Source: Agarivorans litoreus
GTDB lineage: Bacteria > Pseudomonadota > Gammaproteobacteria > Enterobacterales > Celerinatantimonadaceae
Assembly (NCBI RefSeq): GCF_019649015.1
Contig: NZ_BLPI01000001.1
Location: 3,591,001-3,655,000, forward strand
DNA length: 64,000 bases
Direction of reading: 5' to 3'
Made by a program: the position numbers and the translations under genes. The first letter of the stretch is position 1; each line of letters opens with the position of its first letter. Positions 41,900 through 51,300 of the stretch are shown piece by piece. The notes beneath the pieces were generated by a model. That model worked only from the letters and a program-made list of their open reading frames with translations, was not told the DNA's origin and ran no database searches.

Positions 41900-42275
41900 T
41901 TACGGCTTTGTTATTTAGAGGCCGATTGTAGAGCGCTTTGGGCGTCGCGTATTTCGAAAAACTCCGCGTTTTTTTCGAAATTCTCTGTTGATGAACAAAA
42001 AGCGAAGCAAGCGTTTAACAATCTATTTAACCTGAACTTGGGATGAGAGAGTGACGATAACTCTACTACCCAGTACTTAATCTAGCTTCATGTTTCTAGC
42101 GAGATAGTTTTGCTTAGTTCTAGGCGAAGCTGCGCGCCAATCTCTAGCCTATTGCAAGTGGCTTCGACACCTAAATAAGTAAAAACAGCCCTTACAAACT
42201 GGTTTATTTTCCCGAGCTCAGGTTATTCATGTTGCTTATTTATAGTGTAGTCAGCCTAGGCGGGGCGAGTTAGCT
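41900..42275. other. Upstream region of putA with inverted MITE-like copy
   Basis: 376 bases with no gene. The putA promoter should be within 41900-42027; the complete element A copy takes up most of the rest, ending 50 bases before the 3' end of the AraC gene. Confidence 0.55.
42028..42225 (-). repeat. MITE-like element A, complete copy, inverted
   Basis: 198 bases, the same length as the copy at 28031-28228 and in the opposite orientation. Its ends read TAACCTGAACTTGGGAT and CCCGAGCTCAGGTTA in window order. The interior matches through ACTTAATCTAG, TTTCTAGCGAGATAGTTTTG and the GAAGCTGCGCGC hairpin arm, with scattered base changes. Confidence 0.85.
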
Positions 42276-43043
42276 TTAGCTGGCTTGTTTGCGGTAGCGA
42301 GCAGGCGTGATGCCATAAAAAGTGCTAAAGGCACTGGTAAAGCTACTTTGGCTAGCAAAACCACAGCGATGCGATATTTGCTCAATGCTTAATTGCGGTG
42401 TAGCTAAAAGCTGTTTAGCCGCGTTAAAACGTTTGCGTAGCAAATATTGGTGCGGGGTTAATCCAGTTTGTTGGCGAAACAATAAATGAAATTGGCTTTC
42501 GGCTAAAAACACGCAACCCGCAAGTTGCGCAACGGTAATTTTTTGCTGCAAGTGTTGTTGAATGTAGCGGTCGATATGCTCCATTTGCAGGCGGGTGACC
42601 TTAGCTTGGTGTTGTTTGCTTTGAGCTAGGTGATTTTGCAGTACACACAACAGGGTATTGGCGCAGGCCTCGGCTAGCATGGTGTCTTGCGGCTTAGTTA
42701 GCATTTCCTGACAAAGTGCATTGACGAGAACTTGCGATTGGTTGGCTAGCTTGAAGTAGGATTGATGTTCGAACAACAGCTCGATTTTGGTCTGCAAACT
42801 AGCATGTTGTGTATCGGCCAGATTAATAACCAAGATTTGATTTCTGCCTACCCCGGTAAAAGCATGATCTGCAGAAGCGGGCACTAAGCAACCTTGACCT
42901 GGCCCAACCAAATTAGCTTGACCTTGAATGTCAAACTCGGTTTGTCCTTGCACGCCAATCACCACCTGAAAATACTGATGGCTATGGTGATGAGAGTGGC
43001 TGGGTAATGCCAGCACTTGAGCTAAGTTGGCTGATTCATTCAT
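42276..43043 (-). CDS. AraC-family regulator, probable regulator of the put genes
   Basis: 255 aa. N-terminal cupin domain (SHSHHHSHQYFQVVIGVQGQ; LVGPGQGCLVPASADHAFTG) and C-terminal double helix-turn-helix from about 155 (ITVAQLAGCVFLAESQFHLLF; SIEQISHRCGFASQSSFTSA), ending FYGITPARYRKQA. Same strand and upstream of putA. In Vibrio an AraC-type PutR activates putAP in response to proline, and this gene sits in the equivalent place, so the same role is likely. The histidines near residue 16 could bind metal. Confidence 0.88.
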   Translation of the reverse strand: MNESANLAQVLALPSHSHHHSHQYFQVVIGVQGQTEFDIQGQANLVGPGQGCLVPASADHAFTGVGRNQILVINLADTQHASLQTKIELLFEHQSYFKLANQSQVLVNALCQEMLTKPQDTMLAEACANTLLCVLQNHLAQSKQHQAKVTRLQMEHIDRYIQQHLQQKITVAQLAGCVFLAESQFHLLFRQQTGLTPHQYLLRKRFNAAKQLLATPQLSIEQISHRCGFASQSSFTSAFSTFYGITPARYRKQAS

Positions 43044-43289
43044 ATCTGTTTGTTTAAAAAGTAATAAATAGATTTAAATGACAACATATACAGTAATGCT
43101 GAAATTATGAGCTAGATTAACGCTCACTGATAGTGAATTAGTTTTGTATTTGTGTCAATTTTGTTAATTAATATGTTGAGCCCTATTCGCAGGCTTAAAT
43201 AAAAACTCACCAAAAAAGAAAAACTTCGATTATTTGCTAGGCTTATCAATAACTCATCGCAGTGTTTATTGAGAAAGGAAGCCAGCTAA

Positions 43290-44942
43290 ATGAGGTATGC
43301 GTTAAGCCTATTGTTTCGAAACCGGTCAGCAATCGATGTATTGCTTTCTTCTATGTTTATTAACCTTCTTTCCCTCGCGTTGCCCTTTGCTATGTTGCAG
43401 ATTTACGACCGCATATTACCTAACCAAGGCTACGGCACGGCTACGGTTCTTATGCTCGGTGTAGCGGTGGCTATTATACTAGAGCTAGTGTTGCGATATA
43501 TACGTAGCTGGTTATTGGCTTCGGCAGCCGCTAACTTTGAGTTGCATACCACTATTGACGCGGTGAAAGCTTTACTCGCCAGCAGTTTTGAACCTATCGC
43601 GAAACTTGGCAGGGGCGGGGTATTTAATGGCTTAAGTTCAATAGCTGGTATGCGAGACCTATATTCTGGTCAGGCGGCCTTGGCCCTGATTGACTTCCCA
43701 TTTGTTGTTATTTTTTTAGCTTTGGTTGCCTATATCGGTGGGCCTTTGGTTTTTATTCCTATCGTAGTTTGGGCGTTAATTGGCTTATTGGTCGCGTTAA
43801 TCGGTAAGCAACTTGCCCTGGCTACTCAGGAGTTGGCATTAAGTGAAGCTGAGCGCTCTCGTTTACTACTTAATGTGTTATCAGGCCTTACTACAACAAA
43901 AGCGTTAGCGATGGAACAGGGCATCTCCAATTATTACCGAGAGATAAACTACAAACGCCTACAACAACAACAGCGCGTTGATTGGTTATCTGCCAAGTTA
44001 CAAGAGTTGATTCAAGGTGCGTCGCAAGGGACAACCTTGGTGTTGGTTTTATTGGGGTGTTTAATGGTGCTGGATGGCCAGTTAACAACAGGGGGGTTAG
44101 CAGCATGCTCTATTCTGGCGGGTCGAGCAGTTGCTCCTTTAAGTGCCATTATTAGTTTGCGTTCTAGAATGTTGACCGCCAAGTCTGCTATGCAGCAAGT
44201 AAAACAACTTGTCGATCTAGAAAGCGAAAGATTTAGCGCTGAGCATTGCTATCAACAAAAGTTACCGACAGGACCAATTTGTTTTAGTCAGGTCAGTGCC
44301 GAAACTTCTGTGGCGCGTATTCATCAGGGGGATTTTTCTGTGCCGGCTGGCAGTATTGCAGTGCTGCAATCTAATCCTCTTAGTCATGCCAGTTTAGTGT
44401 TAAGTATGCTAGCTGGCTTTCATCAGCCACAGCAAGGCCGTATTGATATTGCGGGTGTTGAACTTGGCCAGCATGACGCAAATGAGTATCGACAATCTGT
44501 AGTGTATTTAGCACCTTGGCCTACCTTGTTTGCTGGCAGTTTGATGGAAAACATGACCCTGTTTCGACCTGAACTAGAAGCCAATGCCATGGTGTTAGCA
44601 GAAGAGTTGGGTTTAAGTGCTGCTATTGCTTTGTTGCCAGCGGGTTACCAAACTCGTGTGGGGGACAGTGGCAACCAAATGCTTAACAAGGGAGCGATTA
44701 AACTTATCGCCTTGGTGCGCGCGTTAGCGCAGCAACCATCTATTCTGCTACTTGATGAACCGATGCTGTCTTTAGATGCGGATGCTCAACAGCGTTTACT
44801 GGCTTTGCTGAGTAAGCAAGGTGATGATATGACGGTGTTGATTGCTTCGCATTTCGAAGAGGTTAAAGCGCATAGCGATGTGCTAATTAATGTTGCGGAA
44901 GATGGTTCGTTAAACCTACAAAAGCTAGCTAAGGAGGCTTGA
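43290..44942 (+). CDS. Type I secretion half ABC exporter 1, with eroded ATPase motifs
   Basis: 550 aa. Six-span exporter membrane domain (ABC_membrane type: LPFAMLQIYDRILPNQGYGT; ALIDFPFVVIFLALVAYIGG as in PrtD/LapB-like exporters). The C-terminal ATPase domain (about 325-540) is degenerate: the Walker A position reads VLQSNPLSHASLV, without glycine loop, lysine or following Thr/Ser; the Q-loop reads YLAPWP without Gln; the signature reads LNKGAIK in place of LSGGQ. Walker B LLLDEP and the H-loop SHFEEV remain. It therefore probably cannot bind ATP normally and must work as a heterodimer with the next protein. First gene of a four-gene operon with the adaptor and the adhesin. Confidence 0.88.
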   Translation: MRYALSLLFRNRSAIDVLLSSMFINLLSLALPFAMLQIYDRILPNQGYGTATVLMLGVAVAIILELVLRYIRSWLLASAAANFELHTTIDAVKALLASSFEPIAKLGRGGVFNGLSSIAGMRDLYSGQAALALIDFPFVVIFLALVAYIGGPLVFIPIVVWALIGLLVALIGKQLALATQELALSEAERSRLLLNVLSGLTTTKALAMEQGISNYYREINYKRLQQQQRVDWLSAKLQELIQGASQGTTLVLVLLGCLMVLDGQLTTGGLAACSILAGRAVAPLSAIISLRSRMLTAKSAMQQVKQLVDLESERFSAEHCYQQKLPTGPICFSQVSAETSVARIHQGDFSVPAGSIAVLQSNPLSHASLVLSMLAGFHQPQQGRIDIAGVELGQHDANEYRQSVVYLAPWPTLFAGSLMENMTLFRPELEANAMVLAEELGLSAAIALLPAGYQTRVGDSGNQMLNKGAIKLIALVRALAQQPSILLLDEPMLSLDADAQQRLLALLSKQGDDMTVLIASHFEEVKAHSDVLINVAEDGSLNLQKLAKEA

Positions 44943-44943
44943 T

Positions 44944-46995
44944 ATGGAAGATCAAGCTATTGATTTAAGACCTTTATTAATCACTTTGCTGCAACAGCTA
45001 GGTTTGTATTCTCAGGCTAACAATGTTGCCGAAGATCAGCGTTTGGACTCGCTTGGGGTGTTGGCGTTTACCGAGTTACTCAAAAAGCATCATGTAGGCT
45101 TTTCAGTTCATCGTCATCTACCTTCTTTGGTAGAACAAAGTGCCCACCCTTTTGTGCTGATATCAGAACAACAAGCACCCGTTTTATTGCGGCGTCATGG
45201 AGAACAGCTTGAAAAGTTCGATCAGCGTTGGCAAGCCTGTGATCCCGCATTTATTGGCGAAGATGCCCACTTAATAATGATTGAGCGCTTGCCTCAGCAG
45301 GGCTCATCTGCGAAAGCTTTTGCTGAGCAAGTGAGCAAGCGAAGTAAATGGTATCGGCCGGTATTTTGGCTCAGTTTATTGTCTAGCTTGATGGGATTAG
45401 CCGTGCCGCTATTTACAATGGCAGTTTATGACCGTGTAATTGGCGGTCAAACACCTGAGGTATTGCCCAGTATTGCTTTAGGTGCGGCGTTAGCCTTAAG
45501 TATTTTAGTTGCATCACGCTTGATTAGAGCCAAAGTGATGTCTGCAGCGAGTAACCACATGGCCAGGGACTTATCTGAAGTTACCTTTCAACGTTTGCTA
45601 AACATGCCATTAATGGTGTTGTCGCGAGTGGGTATCGCTAACCATGTGGCGCGTATGCGTAATGCAGAAAAAGTTCGCACGGTGTTATCTGGCCCTGCCG
45701 CAGGCGGTTTAATCGATTTACCTTTTACCTTTATTGCCCTAGCTACCATTACCTTGTTAAGTGGTTGGTTAGTACTGGTGCCGCTGCTGATGTTACTGGT
45801 GTTTTATTTAGTTATGCGCCTAATGCATAACTATATTCAAAGCGCGTCTCCTACAGTATCCGGTGAATATCAAAATGCGCTTAACGAATTAGCAAAAAAT
45901 CTCACTCAGCTAAAAGCGGCCGGGCAAGTAGGTGCTTGGACTACTAAGTTTGCTCGTTTATGCCGAGAGAATAGCCGGCAGAACTTTCGTTATGCCGCGC
46001 GCAATGGGCTACTGGCTGCTGTTGCTCATGCTTTGAGCTTATCTACTGCTTTAGTGACCGTGTTTTGCGGTATCTTCTTGGTGCTTAATCAAGCAATATC
46101 AGCCGGGGCGTTGATTGCCTGTGTCATGCTGATATGGCGAATCACTGGCCCCGCTCAATTGGCGTTTAGTTCCACGCAAAAGTTCGCCTTGCTAAAGGGG
46201 GCCGCTGAGCAATTTGACCGGTTCATGCAGGTTAAAACCGAAAACAGTGAATTGCGTTTAGATGTGCCGGATATGACACGCCCTCCCAGTTTGTCGTTCC
46301 AGCATTTAACCCTGCGTTACAGTGCCGACATGGAGCCCGCGTTGTCGGCTGTGAATGCCGATATAGACGCCGGGGATATGGTGGCGGTTATAGGTCCTAA
46401 TGGTTGTGGTAAAACCTCATTGTTGCTATCCGCTTTAGGGGTAATTGAACCTCAAGCTGGCTATGTAGCGATAAACAACAAAAACATTCGCCAGTACGAT
46501 CCTGAGCTAGTGCGATCTTGGGCTGCTTATTGCCCGGCTGAGCCAGATTTATTCCCAGGTTCTCTAGCTGACAATCTGCGTATTGCAAATACTGAAGCTA
46601 GCGACCAGCAACTCATTGATGCCTTGTATGCGGCTGGAGGGGAGGCGTTGTTTAATACATTAAATAAGCAGCTTGATACCCCATTAACCAGCGGAGATGG
46701 CGCAATGCTTTCTGCGGTAGAGGGAAGCTATATTAGCCTAGCGAGAGCATTGCTAAAAGGCTCTCCTTACCTATTACTTGATGAGCCTTTAGCAAATCGA
46801 AACCCGGCTGCTAAGCACCAGCTAATTAACACACTAGAAGGCCTGCGAGGTAAGGCTACTATAGTGTTTTCTAGTCACGACCAAGAATTAATAAAATTGG
46901 CAGATAAAGTCATTATTTTAGACAAGGGCGCTGCGGTTTATGTCGGTCCTATTCCTTCGCAACAACCTCAAGCTAATAACCAAACGGAGCAGTAA
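44944..46995 (+). CDS. Type I secretion half ABC exporter 2 with N-terminal C39-like domain
   Basis: 683 aa. Residues 1-130 resemble the inactive C39 peptidase-like domain of HlyB/LapB-type exporters (no catalytic Cys-His pair seen). Membrane domain at about 140-430 (FTMAVYDRVIGGQTPEVLPS; GPAAGGLIDLPFTFIALATI). ATPase at about 450-670: Walker A GPNGCGKTS is intact, Walker B YLLLDEP and H-loop SSHDQEL are present, but the Q-loop reads YCPAEP and the signature MLSAVEGSY is not LSGGQ. It supplies the only sound Walker A of the pair. Ribosome site AAGGAGG; starts one base after the previous stop. Confidence 0.9.
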   Translation: MEDQAIDLRPLLITLLQQLGLYSQANNVAEDQRLDSLGVLAFTELLKKHHVGFSVHRHLPSLVEQSAHPFVLISEQQAPVLLRRHGEQLEKFDQRWQACDPAFIGEDAHLIMIERLPQQGSSAKAFAEQVSKRSKWYRPVFWLSLLSSLMGLAVPLFTMAVYDRVIGGQTPEVLPSIALGAALALSILVASRLIRAKVMSAASNHMARDLSEVTFQRLLNMPLMVLSRVGIANHVARMRNAEKVRTVLSGPAAGGLIDLPFTFIALATITLLSGWLVLVPLLMLLVFYLVMRLMHNYIQSASPTVSGEYQNALNELAKNLTQLKAAGQVGAWTTKFARLCRENSRQNFRYAARNGLLAAVAHALSLSTALVTVFCGIFLVLNQAISAGALIACVMLIWRITGPAQLAFSSTQKFALLKGAAEQFDRFMQVKTENSELRLDVPDMTRPPSLSFQHLTLRYSADMEPALSAVNADIDAGDMVAVIGPNGCGKTSLLLSALGVIEPQAGYVAINNKNIRQYDPELVRSWAAYCPAEPDLFPGSLADNLRIANTEASDQQLIDALYAAGGEALFNTLNKQLDTPLTSGDGAMLSAVEGSYISLARALLKGSPYLLLDEPLANRNPAAKHQLINTLEGLRGKATIVFSSHDQELIKLADKVIILDKGAAVYVGPIPSQQPQANNQTEQ

Positions 46996-46997
46996 GT

Positions 46998-48323
46998 ATG
47001 GAACAACGTCAATTGGCTAAGCGAGTTTGGCCAGAGCATGAGTTTACTGATGCTATTGAAGCCCCAGCTGAACGCAAACTTATTCGTCGCATTACTTGGT
47101 TTATCGCTGTTTCAGTATTGGGGATGCTGTTGTGGTCAATTTTTACTACCGTTGAAGAAATTGCTAAAGCAAAAGGACAGGTTGTTCCGCTCGGACATAG
47201 GCAAGTGATCCAAAGCCAACTTGGTGGAACATTGGCGTCGGTGAGTGTTGAAGAAGGTGATGTGGTCAAGCAAGGAGATATTCTCGCTAATTTTGTTGCT
47301 ATCGACAGCCAGTCTTTAGAAGAAGAACTATCGAGTAAGCAAGCTAATTTAGAGTTGCGCATAGAGCGCTACAACGCTTTTGTTGAGCAGCGCGCTGCTG
47401 ATTTCTCCGCGTTTGAAAGTGAATACCCTAAATTAGTGCAGCAGCATCAATCAGCGCTAAAAAGAATGAATAATGAGTTAGAGGCAACCTCAGCACTTAC
47501 TGAATCAGAGATAGCGAAAGCAAAAGCAGAATTAACCGCGGTTGAAAATGAGGTGCCAGCCTTGAGCGACCAAATTGCCGCGTCGCGTAAAACGATTAAC
47601 ATGATGAAGTCTCCTGGTGGCATTCAAGTGGTGTCTAAGCTTCAAGTTTTAGAGGCTCAACAAAAGCTAGATTCTTACGTGCGAGAATTAAAATCGTTAG
47701 AAGGCAAAGAGCAGGTATTAAGTAAAACGCTAACAAACTTAAATAAGCAATTAGAGCAAAAGAACGCAGCCTTGTTTAACCAAGTGGGGGAAAAACGTGC
47801 CGAGGCGCAAGCTGAGTTGTTAGGCATTGAGGCTCGCTTAAAATCTTCCGGTTCTCAAGTTTCTCAAACTACCGTTTTAGCGCCGGTTGACGGGATTGTG
47901 CAATCTATTCCTACAACCTCTTCTGGCAGCGTTATTGCTCCCGGCGGAACGGTTGCGGTGATTGTACCAACCACCAAAGAAGCGCTCATTGAAGCAAAGT
48001 TATCTCCGCGTGATATTGGTTTTGTCACAGAAGGCCAAGCGGCAAGAGTAAAAATAGATGCCTTTGATTACAGTCGTTATGGGGCTTTAGATGGGATTGT
48101 GCAAAGGATTTCTCCTTCTACTGATACCGATGAAAAGGGGGGCGTTTTCTACAAGGTAAAAATTAGCATAGAAAAACCCTATTTTAACGATGATCCCGAG
48201 CGCTTTGGGCTTATTCCTGGGATGACAGGTGAGGTAGATATTGTGACGGGTGATAAAACGGTATTTCAATACTTATGGAAACCGGTATTTACCAACATAA
48301 CCACTGCCTTTGGTGAACGTTAA
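46998..48323 (+). CDS. HlyD-family periplasmic adaptor (membrane fusion protein) of the type I secretion system
   Basis: 441 aa. One N-terminal membrane span (about 31-50), then the lipoyl half GQVVPLGHRQVIQSQLGG and SVEEGDVVKQGDIL, a long coiled coil (about 95-285), the second lipoyl half VDGIVQSIPTTSSGSVIAPGG, and a C-terminal beta-barrel (RVKIDAFDYSRYG; GLIPGMTGEVDIVTGDK). Joins the inner-membrane exporter to an outer-membrane channel. No TolC-like gene is in this window, so the outer partner must be encoded elsewhere. Two bases after exporter 2. Confidence 0.94.
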   Translation: MEQRQLAKRVWPEHEFTDAIEAPAERKLIRRITWFIAVSVLGMLLWSIFTTVEEIAKAKGQVVPLGHRQVIQSQLGGTLASVSVEEGDVVKQGDILANFVAIDSQSLEEELSSKQANLELRIERYNAFVEQRAADFSAFESEYPKLVQQHQSALKRMNNELEATSALTESEIAKAKAELTAVENEVPALSDQIAASRKTINMMKSPGGIQVVSKLQVLEAQQKLDSYVRELKSLEGKEQVLSKTLTNLNKQLEQKNAALFNQVGEKRAEAQAELLGIEARLKSSGSQVSQTTVLAPVDGIVQSIPTTSSGSVIAPGGTVAVIVPTTKEALIEAKLSPRDIGFVTEGQAARVKIDAFDYSRYGALDGIVQRISPSTDTDEKGGVFYKVKISIEKPYFNDDPERFGLIPGMTGEVDIVTGDKTVFQYLWKPVFTNITTAFGER

Positions 48324-48335
48324 GAGAGGTTTGTT

Positions 48336-51300
48336 ATGACTAAGCAGCAAGACAAATCATCCCTAAAAGCGAAAAGTAAACTTACTAAAAGCAGTAACAG
48401 TGTCGACAAAGATAAAGGCATAAAAAAAGCCAAGCGTATTGATGAAGATGTAGCACGGCTTAAGGCAAAAGAGTTACGGGATGTAAAAACCGCAGGTTTA
48501 AGCAATCAAGATTTAGTTGCTGATAAATCTCATCAGCAACTGCTAAGTGAGCAGCAGGCTATACCAGATGAGGGGTTATTGTCAGAAGCCACAAATCCGT
48601 CAGAGACAATTTCGGAAACTGGTAGAGGTGGGGAATCTGCTAATGCTAAATCCTCCGAATCCGATGACACTTCAAAAGCCGTTGCTGGCGCTGCCTTGGT
48701 GGAAGCTCCCTTAATTGATGGCAGCAAAGCGACAGCAAGAGTGGGTAAAGGAGGGGGTAGCAGTGCCAACTCTCATTGGTTTGCTACACATTCACTTCTT
48801 AATCATGTTGGGGTTAAGGGTTTAACGAGCAACCAGTTGGCAAATGTTGAGGGTAATCATTATAAGCCCAGTGTGACAGTACAACAGCTTACTAAAGTTA
48901 ATCACTCTCAAACTGATCAGCAGCAAGTACCGGTTATTCATGCTGAAGGGGCACAGCAACAAAGCGGATCAGTAAAAGAAGATAAAGTGAGCGAGGTGAG
49001 CGGTCAGTTGCATGTTTCTGGTGTTGACGCTAACCAAGTAAGCTGGGCAGTTGAGTCAGGAAATGGGGTATATGGCCAGCTGGTTGTAGACTCTCATACC
49101 GGGCAGTGGCGTTATCAGTTAGATAATACACTAGATACGACTAATGCTTTGGCTGAAGGAGAGCACCATAGTGAGCAATTTGTTGTTGTAGTTAAAGATA
49201 ATCTGCAGCATCAAATCAAGATGGTGGTTTCAATAGAGGTGGAGGGCAGTAATGATAAACCCCAAATCTCTGGTTTGCACCACGCCAACGTTACTGAGAT
49301 GTCTGCACTTTCAGAAGTTGATGGTCAGTTATTTGCTAAAGATCCAGACCATAGTGAGCAACTACAATGGGCAGTTAGCCACTCTCAAGGCCAATATGGC
49401 CGATTAACTATTAACCCTGATAATGGGCAGTGGCAATATCAGCTTGATAACAAGCAACCAGCAACCCTTGCGTTAACCGAAGGGCAACAGGGGGTTGAGC
49501 ACTTTGTTGTTAGTGTTACCGACAGTGCTGGTGAAGTAGTTAAGCAAGACTTAACCATTCAAGTTCTTGGCACTAATGAACAGGCGATCATTGGCGGAGG
49601 GTATAGTGGCGTTCTCACCGAAGACAAAGATGTTCATCAAGGGCAACTGCATGCAGATGGTGTATTAACAGTTACTGATGTGGATAGTGGTCAAAACCAG
49701 TTCCAAGCAGGTGTATTGCAAGGTCAATTCGGTACGCTGAGTATCAATAATCTGGGTCATTGGACTTACACAGCTGACAACTCACAAACTGCTATTCAAG
49801 GCCTTAAAAGCGGTGAATCGGTTACAGATACCTTAGTCGTTCATTCAGTCGATGGCACTGAGCAAAAAATCACTGTTACGATTAACGGCACTGATGATAA
49901 AGCCGTGATAGGAGGTACTGCAACCGCCAGTCTCACAGAAGATAAAGATGTTCATAGTGGTCTACTTCGCGTTGATGGTGCGCTGACTGTCACTGATGTT
50001 GATGCTGGAGAAAACCAATTCCAAGCAACATCTTTACAAGGGCAGTTTGGTACGCTGAGTATCAATAATCAGGGTCATTGGTCTTACACTGCCGATAATT
50101 CTCAGCCTACGATCCAAGGCCTAAAAAGCGGTGAGTCACTTACCGATACATTGTTGGTGCATAGCGTCGATGGCACCGAACAGAAAATCACTGTCACCAT
50201 TAACGGCACTGATGATAAAGCCGTGATAGCAGGCACCACCACCGCAAGCCTGACTGAAGATAAAGAGGTTCATAGTGGCCTACTTCGCGTTGATGGGGTG
50301 CTGACTATCACCGATGTTGATGCTGGAGAAAACCAATTCCAAGCAGAAGTATTGCAAGGCCAGTTCGGTACGCTGAGTATCAATAATCTGGGTCATTGGA
50401 CCTACACCGCTGATAATTCTCAGCCTACGGTCCAAGGCCTTAAAAGCGGTGAGTCACTTACCGATACATTGTTGGTGCATAGCGTCGATGGCACCGAACA
50501 GAAAATCACTGTCACCATTAACGGCACCGATGATAAAGCTCAAATCGCAGGCGCTTCTACTGCAAACCTCACTGAAGATAAAGAGGTTCATAGTGATCTA
50601 CTTCGCGTTGATGGGGTGCTGACTATCACCGATGTTGATACTGGAGAAAACCAATTCCAAGCAGGTGTATTGCAAGGTCAATTCGGTACGCTGAGTATCA
50701 ATAATCTGGGTCACTGGATCTACACCGCAGACAACTCACAAAGTTCAATTCAAGGCCTTAAAACTGGTGAATCATTAACGGATACGTTATTGGTTCACAG
50801 CGTCGATGGCACCGAACAGAAAATCACTGTCACCATTAACGGCACTGATGATAAAGCTCAAATCGCAGGCGCTTCTACTGCAAACCTCACAGAAGATAAA
50901 GAGGTTCATAATGGCCTACTTCGCGTTGATGGTGCGCTGACTATCACTGACGCCGATGCAGGCCAAAACCAATTCGCTGCTACCTCGTTTCAAGGTCAGT
51001 TTGGTACTCTTTCAATCAATGAATTAGGTCATTGGACTTACACTGCCGATAATTCTCAGCCTACGATCCAAGGCCTTAAAAGCGGTGAGTCACTTACCGA
51101 TACATTGTTGGTGCACAGCGTCGATGGCACCGAACAGAAAATCACTGTTACGATTAACGGCACTGATGATAAAGCCGTGATAGCAGGCACCAGCACCGCA
51201 AGCCTGACTGAAGATAAAGACGTTCATAGTGGTCTACTTCGTGTCGAAGGTGCACTCACTGTTACCGATCCCGATGCAGGGCAAAGCCAGTTTGCGGCCA

